NCBI RefSeq assembly: GCF_030269925.1
Contig: NC_085133.1
Coordinates: 9,444,001-9,508,000, forward strand
Source of the DNA: Bombyx mori
Lineage: Eukaryota > Arthropoda > Insecta > Lepidoptera > Bombycidae
Length of the DNA: 64,000 nt
Direction: 5' to 3'
Position 1 is the first letter of the stretch. Every line of letters starts with the position of its first letter. Below the pieces are notes generated by a model, which worked only from the letters and a program-made list of their open reading frames with translations, was not told the DNA's origin and did no database searches. Position numbers and translations under genes: made by a program. This document shows positions 21,084-32,247 of this stretch, in pieces.

Positions 21084-21101
21084 TTCTCGAACATTCTCGA
21101 G
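21084..21101. promoter_or_regulatory. heat-shock-element-like array
   Basis: TTCtcGAAcaTTCtcGAG gives four alternating 5-bp modules in register, the pattern bound by heat-shock factor. There is no adjacent gene to control, so its function is unsupported. Confidence 0.35.
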
Positions 21102-21377
21102 AGCTCGGGAATGTGCGTGGGAAGGGTAAACCCGAACATACGATAAGGATTCCGATCCTGAGATTTCAGATACTCAACGTACATATTTCACTATTGAGCC
21201 GCATGATAGTGTAGGGAACATATTTGTAGTATAATACAATGCTCCAAGGGTTTAACATCAAAGAGTATATTTTCTTTTATATTGTGTACGAGAAACTCCG
21301 GTCTGATATGCGGTGTCATAAGCTGTAGTCACGCGATCATTCCGTAGCAAAATCTTGGGTGAAATTCGGTATGAGTT

Positions 21378-21621
21378 TTTTTTTTATTGCTTAGATGGGT
21401 GGACGAGCTCACAGCCCACCTGGTGTTAAGTGGTTACTGGAGCCCATGGATATCTACAACGTAAATGCGCCACCCACCTTGAGATATAAGTTCTAAGATC
21501 TCAGTATAGTTACAACGGCTGCCCTACCCTTCAAACCGAAACGCATTACTGCTTCACGGCAGAAATAGGCAGGGCGGTGGTACCTACCCGCGCGGACTCA
21601 CAAGAGGTCCTACCACCAGTA
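21378..21621 (-). repeat. Bm1 SINE, headless class, with target-site duplication
   Basis: Runs from the A-tail to CCACCAGTA. The 7-bp ATGAGTT stands on both sides (21371-21377 and 21622-21628). The duplication shows that the headless form was inserted as such and is not a later deletion. Confidence 0.93.
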
Positions 21622-22048
21622 ATGAGTTCATAAATATCGTTTTAAAACCGCAAAAAGTCCGATTAATTTTTGCAAAATTACCGTTGTCCGAAATGGCTGT
21701 CTTTTTCGTCAAGTATCAAGTTTGGTTGTATAGTTGAACTGATTTGAGGTGGCTCAAGGTTAGCCAAAGAGCGAACGGAGAAGGCTGTGTTCGAAGATCC
21801 CTTGCGCGATCAAATCGGGAATGTGGAGATTCGCATGTTATACTGACAACCGTAACAGCTCGAAGGACTGCAAAGTTGAAGTGACAGAAGAGCAAATCTC
21901 GTAAAGCAGATGTCTGGGATCTAAAAGATCGATCATCCGCAGAAGGTCTCGGGAATCTGCTAGATGTGAGCAGTGCAGGATCGGTCACTGTCTGTGGCGA
22001 GGCTTGAGGGAGGATCGTATAGCAGTGGATATTAATTCTTGTTTGTTT

Positions 22049-22285
22049 GCTGAGATAGATAGACGAGCTCACAGCCTACCCGGTGTTCAGTGGTCACCGG
22101 AGCCCATAGACATCACCACGTCAATGCCGTCATCCATCTTGAGAGATGACTTCAATTCTCGGATTTTACAGTGCCACGGCTGCCCCACCCTTCCAACCGA
22201 AACGAATTACTGCTTCGCGGCAGAAATAGGCAGGGTGGTGGTACCTACCCGTGCGGACTCACAAGACGTCATACTACTAGTAATG
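22049..22285 (-). repeat. Bm1 SINE, headless class, old copy
   Basis: Same extent as the headless class (ends CTACTAGTAATG) but with many substitutions, such as GTGTTCAGTGGTCACCGG for the usual GTGTTAAGTGGTTACTGG. Confidence 0.85.
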
Positions 22286-22548
22286 TTCGGCTGCGAAGCA
22301 GGAATGCAATTCTTTTCATATCTCTTCGTTCTCATATCTCAAGATGGGCACGGGCTTTCTCGTAAATCTGGCTAACAAACAAACAGACAGACTGAAAGTA
22401 ATTCTAAGAATAGCTGGTTAATGTTCCATTACTCTTCTTTGGTTACTTCTTATATATGTTTATTATTAATCTTCAATCCGCACCAGATTCTTGTTTTATT
22501 ATATTGTGTCTTGATCGGTGATGATAATAAATATGAAATGATAATAAA

Positions 22549-22817
22549 TATATCGACGCTTGAAAGGCAGACGTGACTAAGCGACAATAACTGCTTTGTA
22601 CATAAATGATAGTTAGGCAATAACCATATTCGATGCGCAAAAAAAATATATTTCTAGGTCTATTAAAATCATTTCAATCCACAGCTACTAGCTAGATTCT
22701 ACTGTAGCTAGATTCTTTCAAATAAATTTTGTTTTCAAGTATTTCAACTTTAAATTAGTCTACTGTAAAGTTCACGCATTATCGCTTAGTCACGTTTGCC
22801 TTTCAAGCGTCGATATA
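22549..22817. mobile_element. MITE-like element with 40-bp terminal inverted repeats
   Basis: TATATCGACGCTTGAAAGGC... (22549-22588) is repeated inverted at 22778-22817 with about 38 of 40 matches. The 190-bp interior has no coding capacity and contains a short direct repeat, TAGCTAGATTCT. Either a MITE or the arms of a hairpin. Confidence 0.6.
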
Positions 22818-24694
22818 TACTTCGCTACTATTTTTTCTACCACATCTGTCTTAACCGAGAAAATATTTTAATTAAAGAGATTTGTATCATAATTTTCCTA
22901 TATTCGCTCTATAAAAGTCTCTTCTACAAACTATTCTGTTATCAGAGTACCGTTTTATGGCCCACTCACCCACCCACGCTCGCTGCGAGCGCTCTTGTAA
23001 TACCTACTTCAAATGTTTTGATTCCTTATTGGATCGGTAAGTTGCTGTCTAATATATATATTTTTTTTCTCATCGTTTTTATTTTCAGAAAACCTATCTT
23101 TGGTCTAATAATATAGCAGGGTACTAAATTATATTTTTAGGGATATTGCGTGAGTATCGTCGCCGGTATTTTAGTTGGATGAAACTGGAATAGTAGCTTC
23201 ATATTAAAAGGTTAGGACCGTGATGGATTTGCGTGTTAATAGAGTATTTCACATGCGAATTTGATCTCTAATCTGTAGTTTGTAAGGGCGCTATCGGGAA
23301 CGTTAAGAAACTCGCACTAAGCACACTGATCACAGTAATAGGAACGCTCCAGGCTACCCGAAGGGCGACTCTATTTCCTCTCCACCCACGAGGTTAGCAA
23401 ACTATCGGTTTATTGTAAAAAAAAGGATTGTGTGTTTTTATGAAACCACGGTAAAAATGAAACTTTTTTTCACATTATAGACATTTAACTCTGACAAACA
23501 ACATTTACATTAGACACTGACAAAAACAAACAAAATAGCGTGGAGCACTGGCACAAATGAGTAATAGTCTATACACTACACGGTCAGCTGCTGCGAACTA
23601 TAGGCGCCGCCATATTGGCATTGGCTGCTCTGACGAGCGCCTTTCATTTTATTTCTACTCCGCGGCCGACCGTCACGCGACATGCAACACACAGACGAAA
23701 ATTTTTGAGATGATGTAATAAAAGTTAATAATTCTGTAGCAGCACAGAATTCGTTCAGTGTAATTATTTATTATATAATATTCTCTTATTATTTGCACTC
23801 GTAAAATACGTTTCATAGCTTTGTGATGATAAGCATGAAATCGTTAAATAAAAATATGTTCAATGAGCGAGAAACGTTCCTTCAGACGGTCGAGATATTG
23901 CGGGCGATATGAGTGACGTTGATTTTGTACCCTTTGGAATCCAAGTGGCGTACACTAACGAAGAATCCTCTTTCAGTCTTGCGAAAAAAGATTCTTATGC
24001 CGGAAGGTAAGTTCTTTCTCGGGTCGTAAAACCAAACAGTGAGTCGATTAAGTAGTTTTAATTATTTCTATTATAAAAAAAAAAACCTGAAAATTTTGGT
24101 GTTATTTATTTATTTATTTGTTACTAAAATATATTTTTTATATAATAGTATTTTAGTTATAATGTTTCAAAAGCAAAAATTTCAATCAACGGTTTGTATG
24201 TTAAATCATACGGAAATTGTTAATCTTTCAAATCTTTATTCCCTACGAAGGATTCCTGAGAATGGCATTGGACAAATTAATGATTTAACAATAAAAGATT
24301 TCCCTGTAATCGGACCACATTTCAAAAATAATTACTTCAATTGCCAACGGGAAACAGATTAAATCGCATTCTGTACGGACAAGGAGTAATTGATTTTATC
24401 GGTAATCCAATAAAGTCTACAGTCGATTGATTTCTCCGTGAAAGCGACTGCGGGATTCTGACCCAATTCGTCAAGAATCCTATGCTATTATCGACAGCTA
24501 TGTTAAGAGAGGTTGGTATTGAGATCAAGCGTTAATTACTACTCAATTTATTGAACAAGAAAGTGAAGGTTCCAAATAAACACCTTAGATATTCGTTATA
24601 AGGAACTCGCAGTTATTTTAACCTGATTCTTGGTGAACACGATCTATCAATGTGCGATTTTTTTAATTTTGCCGAAACTAAACCGATCTTCAAG
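22818..24694. other. no gene recognised; GC-richer patch at about 23580-23690
   Basis: Mostly AT-rich. The patch at 23580-23690 (GGCGCCGCCATATTGGC, TCCGCGGCCGACCGTCACGC) is unusual for the region but carries no frame. Frames of 100-107 codons at 22796 and 24039 have low-complexity products and are not credible genes. Confidence 0.4.
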
Positions 24695-25131
24695 TTTTTT
24701 TTTTGCTTAGATGGATGGACGAGCTCACAGCCCACCTGGTGTTAAGTGGTTACTGGAGCCCATAGACATCTACAACGTAAATGCGCCACCCACCTCTGAG
24801 ATATAAGTTCTAAGATCTCAGAATAGCTACAACGGCTACCCCACCCTTCGAACCGAAACGCATTACTGCTTCACGGCGGAAATAGGCGGGGTGGTGGTAC
24901 CTACCCGTGCGGACTCCCAAGAGGTCCTACCACCAGTGATTACGCAAATTATAATTTTGCGGGTTTGATTTTTATTACACGATGTTATTCCTTCACCGTG
25001 GACGTCAATCGTGAACATTTGTTGAGTACGTATTTCATTAGAAAAATTGGTACCCGCCTGCGGGATTCGAACACCGGTGCATCGCTACATACGAATGCAC
25101 CGGACGTCTTATCCTTTAGGCCACAACGACT
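24695..25131 (-). repeat. Bm1 SINE, full length
   Basis: A-tail at left, tRNA head at right (GGATTCGAACACCGG B-box side, CCTTTAGGCCACAACGAC). TTCAAG at left and TTCAG at right may be a short target duplication. Confidence 0.94.
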
Positions 25132-25917
25132 TCAGAAAATATTTCTATGTACCCCAGATATTAACAACAAAGAACATGCTATAATTAAAATTGGACGCCC
25201 GAAGTTTATTTGTCACTCGCGTGGGTGGCTCTGAATTGCGGGCTCGCACGGACCGATCCCGCCACGCTGCCCACGGACCGCTATTGTACAATACAATTGA
25301 GACAAATGCTTCGATGTGGGCAGAGCATTTCTCCATCAAAATCATCATCAGTGACTTGTGCCGTCGATTCCTGAATGATGATATAAAATGATGATGATCT
25401 GCAATCTGTGACTTGTAGGAAGCGTTTACGTTGGAACCCTCACGCGGCTCACGGGTGACCCTCATGGCCCGAAAGGTTCAGTAAGATAAGGCTCACCGTG
25501 AGCACCGTGACCTGAATGAAAATACTCGATTTTTTATATGGCGTTGAACGTGTTAAGACAGTGCCGCTTGGAATTAGAATATTGAAATTTAACAAATGAC
25601 CCAGAATGCGAAAAATTTAAATTAATTCCACTTATGAGGCGTCTTCAAATACCTTTTATTGTCTTTTAGTATTGTCCATAACCATCACAACATGGATACC
25701 GCACACACTTTGAGATATGAACTGTGAGATGGTTTACCCATAAGCGCGATAACAAAGGTAACTCTCTGGTAGAGTTAGGTTTTTTTTTTTTATCAAAAAT
25801 AAGTTATATAATAATATAGCTCTCTGGGAAAAAGGTGCAAAACAAACTTAGCAAGCTTAACTCTTTGTTTTCATAATCCTATTCTTCCAAAGGCCGCTTA
25901 ATACATTTATAACAGCA
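25132..25917. other. no gene recognised
   Basis: Contains a moderately GC-rich part (25220-25290) without a supported frame. Confidence 0.4.
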
Positions 25918-26133
25918 CTAGCGACCCGCCCTCGCTTCGCTTCGGAAACATTAAAACACACATGAAACCAAAAAAAAATAATAAAAAAAAAATAAAAAAA
26001 AGTAGCCTATGTTCATCAGGGACAATGTCGGCTTCTAATGGAAAAATAATTTTTCAAATCGGTCCAGTAGTTTCGGAGCCTATTCGAAACAAACAAACAA
26101 ACAAATCTTTCCTCTTTATAATATTAGTATAGA
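25918..26133 (-). mobile_element. Lep1-like non-autonomous Helitron (copy 2)
   Basis: Inverted counterpart of 2669-2880: CTAG at 25918-25921, CGACCCGCCCTCGCTTCGC hairpin end, (CAAA)n, and TATAATATTAGTATAGA at the 5' end. Nearly identical in sequence and length to copy 1. Confidence 0.82.
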
Positions 26134-26196
26134 CAATAGTCATGATAAATAGAAATGTTCCGAAAATAAACATCTATTTTGGAATACGCTTTGACT

Positions 26197-26313
26197 GATT
26201 TTTTATTGCCGTTATAGACATACGAGCATACAGCCCAACTGATGGTGAGTGGTTACCGTCGTCTATGGGCGTCAGGAATGCCAGGGGCACAGCCAAGCCG
26301 CTGCCTACCGCTT
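26197..26313 (-). repeat. LINE-A 3' tail, short form
   Basis: TTTTTTATTGCC at left and GCCGCTGCCTACC at right, with about 10% divergence from the other copies. Confidence 0.82.
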
Positions 26314-27933
26314 AAACCGGTTTTGAGATAGAACTTTAATTAATGTACGTCTTTCACTAAAGATGCACACACACCTCACTCGAGAAACAATTTATGTCAT
26401 CGAGCGATGAACGATTATGAAGTTTCTTTAAAAAAATATCTCGAAAAATCTTCTTCTCTGATTCCCGTTCGTGCAAACTCGGACTGGGCCTTAAAACGTT
26501 ATACGGCTTATTTACGACTTATTAAACTTTCTTATTTTCTCATCTAGATCGGATCAGGTTGCTTCCTTCTGCTTCGAGAATATTCTGAAATTTTCCAGAT
26601 TATATCCTCGCGAAATTCGTTTTATTGAGTTCTGGAGGGTTGTACAATTCTGAGGACGGGCCACAAAGGTTTTTAAGTTGAAGATATCTACTCCGAAAAT
26701 TTTGTTGGTCAATTTAATGAAACTGATGTTCGCCCAATAATGGAAATTCGACAATTAACTGTTACCTCAAAACTTACAAACATGCATTAGTTTTTCTCTT
26801 TTGTTTTACATACAAATTTTAAAAACAAAATTATCTTTGTTTCCAAATAGTGAGACTAAAATATTTTGTAGAAATTAGTTTGTCAAAATAGTAAAAAAAA
26901 TTTTTTTTTTTAAACTAAAATCTTTCGCCCTTATCATCGTAGTAATGATGATAAAAATCAAATGAATCTACCGTTATTGGTCGTTGATTTTCGAGTTAAA
27001 CGAGCATTTTGATTTTGATGAAAATCGTGCTGAAAGATTCAATTGCATCAAATCAAAAGAACCATTTAAAAAAAAACATCAATCAAAGTGATTGTTTGTG
27101 TACAATACATCAAAAATATTTCTATTAATTAGCCGATAACATTTTGAAGAAATCCAGGGCTGGACCCTTAGGGCACACGTATCTAATGATCCGAGTGTGG
27201 TTGTAAAGTCACCCGTGAAGTATAAATGCTTCCTTAAGGAAGCTTTTGACTGCTTCACAGAAAAAACGGGCACAACAGTGGGGCTACACCATTTCTTCTT
27301 CATCGTACACTTTTGTGGGATCGGCGCAGCATGTCCTGTTTTTCCACTTGGACCTATCATACCTCTGCATACCCTTCTCTCGCATAACCTCTTTCACTTA
27401 GTCCATTTAACTATTTTTAGAAGGTCCCTTCCTCACATGACCGTCTACTTTCATACCCTTAAAAAGCTCCATTTAATACGTTACATTATTTAACTACGAG
27501 TATATTTTCAGTTCAGTGAAAAACCGATGAGATTCAAAGCCTTGGGATGTTGTAAGATATAGCATAAGTTAGCTTGAAACTATTTTTGGGACGATCCAAT
27601 TCCAACATAAGTATTTTAGATTCAGAAAACTACCGACGAAACTCGAGCCCGTCTCGGGAACTTCAAAACTTACGTTTTCGGGAGCTTTTCGAAAGTTCAA
27701 TTGTCCAAAGTTTTATTACGTATCTTGTCATAATTTTAGGGCAAAGTTTTAATTAAATTTTAATCAAATATCTTTGTACTGATTGGCCTGTCGTCAAATG
27801 TTGTGCTTTCATAAGTTCTGACGGCGGACTGTTTACTCACTAGTTCAAATTAAAATTTATTAAAAACATAATTAGATTTATGCTTTACCAAGGAAACTTT
27901 GAGAAGAGTCTTTGCTGCCAATAAGGTGTCACT
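26314..27933. other. no gene recognised
   Basis: About 1.6 kb of AT-rich DNA. Frames at 27079-27493 overlap on both strands and show no domain. Confidence 0.4.
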
Positions 27934-28382
27934 CTTTTTTTGTTTTTTATTGCCTACATGTGTGGACAAGCTCACAGCCCATCTGGTGTTAAGTGGTTAC
28001 TGGAATCCATAGACATCTACAACGTAAATGCGCCACACGCCTTGAGATATAAGTTCTAAGGTCTCAGTATAGTTACAACGGCTGCCTCACCCTTCAAACC
28101 GAAACGCATTACTGCTTCACGGCAGAAATAGGCGGGGCGGTGGTACCTACCCGTGCGGACTTACAAGAAGTCCTACCACCAGTAATTATAAATAAGCAAA
28201 TTATAATTTTACGGGTTTGATTTTTATTACACGATGTTATTTCTTCACCGTGGAACTCAATCGTGAACATTTGTTGAGTACGTATTGCATTAGAAAAATT
28301 TGTACCCGTCTGCAGGACTCGAACACCGTTGCATCGCTACATACGAATGCACCGGACGTCTTATCCTTTAGGCCACGACGAC
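27934..28382 (-). repeat. Bm1 SINE, full length
   Basis: Complete from A-tail to the tRNA head (CCTTTAGGCCACGACGAC). CACTC occurs on both sides and may be the target duplication. Moderately diverged (TGCCTACATGTGTGGACAAG). Confidence 0.93.
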
Positions 28383-29519
28383 ACTCACCATCAAATAGAT
28401 TTTGCGGCGAATGTCTGCGAGAGTAATTAAAAATATTCACTTCAAGGTAAGCACGTAGGCAACAAGAGCGCTATGCCTCTGTGCAATAAGTTTTTGACAA
28501 ATAAGAACGGCATTTTCACGCGCTTTGTGCAGTGCAGCCAACTGTTTGAAAAATTTCCCCCTAAAGCAATTTCAAAAACCACTAAATTCAAAACAAAACT
28601 CCCCAACGACGGGCCAAGTAATTATTCATTACAATATAAGTAAAGAAATAAATAAAAATAGTAAATAATTAGTTAATAACAATAGTTTTTAGTATTTTTA
28701 AGTATTTTTCTTTAATTTCATCACATTATGAAATTGTTATTTTTATTGATGTACGTAGATTTTTTTTTAAAAATACAATTAAAATTTTATCTCTAAAAAT
28801 ATGCCCAAAAAATTTCACCCCCTAACAAAATCCCTGTATACATTTTTTCCTCCTAAATTTTGGAGGAAAACCCCGGAGTTGGCATCACTGGCTTTGTGTA
28901 GACTTGATCAAATCTTATAGAATACCTATTTATTATTATTTGACTTTGTGCATAATTTTTACGAAGGAAAAAACAGTTCTGTGGAAAAAGAAGAGTGGAG
29001 TGCACATTAGGAACATCTCGCTATCTCTTTCGCACGCCCTAAATCAACATGTTACCTTTATAAAATTAGGTATAAGATATTACCGTCATCAAATATATCG
29101 TCAAATACTACCACATCCTATATAAGCAATTTATTGAATGAAGCTTAAAGATTAAGAATTTGCAAACTTAGGTACCAAGATTTATAATTTATTTGTTCTC
29201 TTGATTTTGACAGAAAGCACATAGTTACTTTGTAATGTTTACCGCTTAAATTCATTATGGCTTAGAATTTCAAAGATTCCTAAAAATAAAACACAGAGAT
29301 GTTATTAAATCTCCTTCTAAGATCTTAAATCTTTGAGCCGGTGCCGAGAACCTTCCGATGTAATTAAGATTCGGTATTTAGTGTCCAATTACGGAATTGT
29401 CGGAGCGTGCAATACTTTTTTTTTATTGTATAACTTCTCCCGTTTGTAAATGTAGCGAATATTTTCATCATAATTACGGTAAGTTTCGTACAAAGTGTTT
29501 TTACACAGCCTGTAGATCA
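28383..29519. other. no gene recognised
   Basis: AT-rich, no supported feature. Confidence 0.45.
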
Positions 29520-29700
29520 TTAGAAGTCGTGGCAGACCCGAACTTCGATGGTTTGATGGCGTGGAGCCATCAAAGTTATCGGTGTCAGGAACTGGAAGGA
29601 GGAAGCCCTGAACAGAGCAGTCTGGAGAGACATACTGGACCAGGCTAAGGACCACCCTGGGCTGTAAGGCCTAAGATGATGATGATGATGATGATGTAGA
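29520..29700 (+). pseudogene. RTE-like LINE C-terminal relic with (GAT)n tail
   Basis: RPELRWFDGVE in one frame, then VRNWKEEALNRAVWRDILDQ and a stop in another, followed by GATGATGATGATGATG. This is the conserved end of an RTE-like LINE protein with a frameshift between the two blocks. Confidence 0.6.
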
Positions 29701-29804
29701 TCTTTTCGTTCGTGGAAAATAACGAAGCAAATATTTATTTATATTAGCATTCTTAACATTTTAGCTTCTGGTTATGTAGCTTATAATTAGTTTGTATTAT
29801 AAAA

Positions 29805-30225
29805 ATATATATATTAATACGTGAAGCAAAAACTTTGTAGCCCTTTTTACGAAAATTGCGCGGACGGAGGAGAATGAAATTTTCCACACTTATAGAGAAT
29901 ATAGAGAAGAAGTGCACAATGCTAATATTTTTTAAAAATAATGCATAAAATATACATTAAATCAATAAAGAAAACATTACACACACTACATACCATGTAT
30001 TTGACGCACACACGCATGCATACTATTTATTGTCAAACTTTTGTTCTTGACGTCTGTTGTCAAATTGAGAATAGATTAAATATTGTTTGTCTTTATTCAT
30101 ATTTTTCTATTGTGTAGCCTTAGCAAATTTTGTGATTATAGAAGTATAAAATACAATCATAATAGTGTACAAACTTACAATTCCAATTAATTATAGTCGA
30201 ATTTCGACTACTGCGGGACCTCTAG
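29805..30225 (+). mobile_element. Helitron family H, full length (copy 2)
   Basis: From TATATTAATACGTGAAGC to the hairpin TAGTCGAATTTCGACTA, then CTAG at 30222-30225 followed by T. The first bases merge with a (TA)n tract. Confidence 0.82.
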
Positions 30226-30287
30226 TTATAGAAACAATTTAAACACATATGATTTTCTCGGGACTGAATGATACCTATGTATATATG

Positions 30288-30719
30288 TTTTTATTTCTTA
30301 GATGGGTGAAAGAACTCACAGCCCACTTGGTGTTAAGTGGTTACTGGAACCCATAGACATCTACAACGTAAATGCGTCATCCACCTTGCGATATAATTTC
30401 TAAGGTCTCAAGTATAGTTACAACGGCTGCCCCACCCTTCAAATCGAAACGCATTACTACTTCACGGCAGAAATAGGCAGGGTGGTGGTACCTACCCGCG
30501 CGAACTCACAAGAGGTCCTACCACCAGTAATTACGCAAATTATAATTTTACGGGTTTGATTTTTATTCCACGATGTTATTCCTTCACCGTGGAACTCAAT
30601 CGGGAACATTTGTTGAGTACGTATTTAATTAGAAAAATTGGTATCCGCCTGCGGGATTCGAACACCGGTGCGTCGCTCAACACGAATACACCGGACATCT
30701 TATCGTTTAGGCCACGACG
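30288..30719 (-). repeat. Bm1 SINE, full length, left arm of an inverted pair
   Basis: A-tail at left and tRNA head ending GGCCACGACG at right. It runs directly into a plus-strand Bm1 piece at 30720. Confidence 0.92.
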
Positions 30720-30885
30720 GTTTGAAGGATGGGGCAGCCATTGTAACTATACTTGAGACCTTAGAACTTATATATCAAGGTGGGTGACGCATTTACATTG
30801 TAGGCGTCTATGTTCTCCAGTAACCACTTAACATCAGGTGGGCTGTGAGCTCGTCCACCCATCTAAGCAAAATAATAATAATTTT
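30720..30885 (+). repeat. Bm1 SINE 3' piece, right arm of an inverted pair
   Basis: The last ~160 bp of Bm1 (TTTGAAGGATGGGGCAGCC to ATCTAAGCAAAATAATA), inverted relative to its neighbour, with no gap between them. Confidence 0.88.
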
Positions 30886-31984
30886 AAACTGTTATACAAT
30901 TAAAGTATCAAACTGATTCGCTTGGCGTTCGAACGTTGTGCTCGCAACACGTTGGGCGCCATTATATTTATGAATAATTCATGAAGACAAAATCAACCAA
31001 TGGAGGCCAAACAATCTTGATATTTTATGATATTATTCGTATTCGAGTCTTGTTTTATGCTAATTAACTTAGAATACGTAATTTTAAATTTTCTGATTTA
31101 AATGGAGACTTCAAGAACGTTTCGAAGGTAGTATTAACATTTTGATTTGTACAATAGAATATTATATAGAATATTATATAATAGAATATTGGTACAATAG
31201 AAAATTAATGAATAATTTATCCTATGTTTTTATTAGCTCTTCTTGTACATAAACAATCGTCGCCAAAGGCAATCGATCATTTAATTTTTTTAGTGTCACG
31301 CCATAGATAAGCCAGAGCCATATAAGTTACAAGTCAAACGTTAATGTGTAACCTGTAATTAATGCGGAGCTTACTTGTCCCCAATCATTTGAGGCCAAAT
31401 TAACCTAAGCTAATCATAATTCGTGACGTGATCGTTACTGGTAATTCTTTGTTCTTCTTCTCAGTCGTACACTCCTGGCGGAGTGGTCGTGGTTAGGTCA
31501 AGGTCTTATTGCTTGGTTGCGGCTTTTGCGAGACTCCTCCATCTCTCTCTATTTGTGGCGGTGCTTGTACATGTTCCGGTAATTCAATTTCCTTCAAAAT
31601 GAATAGAGATGTCCGATTTGTGTATTAATCTCGATTTAATTTGGCGATTTCCGCGAACACGCAATCGAATACAGTAGAAGAGATTGGGACCCCACATGGA
31701 TCGGTACCACAGTCGTGCCTGTTTCCAGCGCGAGCCATTCACGCGTCCGGAACGTGGGAAGGGTCGGATATCGTAATTCCAATGCAAATGAGATTTCGGC
31801 CTAATGTCTCGTAATAAGCCTTGAAAGAGCACGGTGCTATATGTCATAGTGCCTTGATACAACCACGTAATGTGACATAATAATCATTGTATTCCGCCTG
31901 TGACTATAATTCTAATACGGACCGTGCTTAATACTGGAGTTCACCTTACATTCAATTCCTTTCATTAGATTGCAATGGTGAAAA
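30886..31984. other. no gene recognised
   Basis: Includes short tandem AGAATATTATAT units at 31158-31195 and a (TTC)-initiated stretch at 31450-31585 that might be an inverted LINE end. Neither is certain. Confidence 0.4.
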
Positions 31985-32247
31985 TTTTTTTTTACTAACA
32001 ATCACGCCACGTTCACTGGTCCCGAGCTAAGCTCGTAAAGAACTTGTGTTACAGGTACCAGATAACGGAAATAAATATAAGGTTTTTTATTATTATACAC
32101 GTACATATATTTAATATACATCCATAACCCTGGAAAGGACATTTAATTTTTATATTTATCATACAAATATTTTCCCTAGGCGGAATTCAAATCCGTGACC
32201 CCCTTGTGTAGTGACCATGTCACTTACCACTACACCAGACGGCCGTT
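31985..32247 (-). repeat. tRNA-related SINE, second family (copy 2)
   Basis: Inverted copy of 9424-9690: poly-T, ATCACGCCACGTTCACTGGTC, then the head. The A box is intact on the minus strand (TGGTGTAGTGG), but the B box has changed to GGATTTGAATTCC, so it is probably silent for Pol III. Confidence 0.8.

Noticed and set aside
22796..24362. Small proteins rich in Phe, Ile and Leu (100-107 codons) that could be membrane proteins
   Set aside because: The composition is what AT-rich DNA yields by chance; no start context or conservation evidence.
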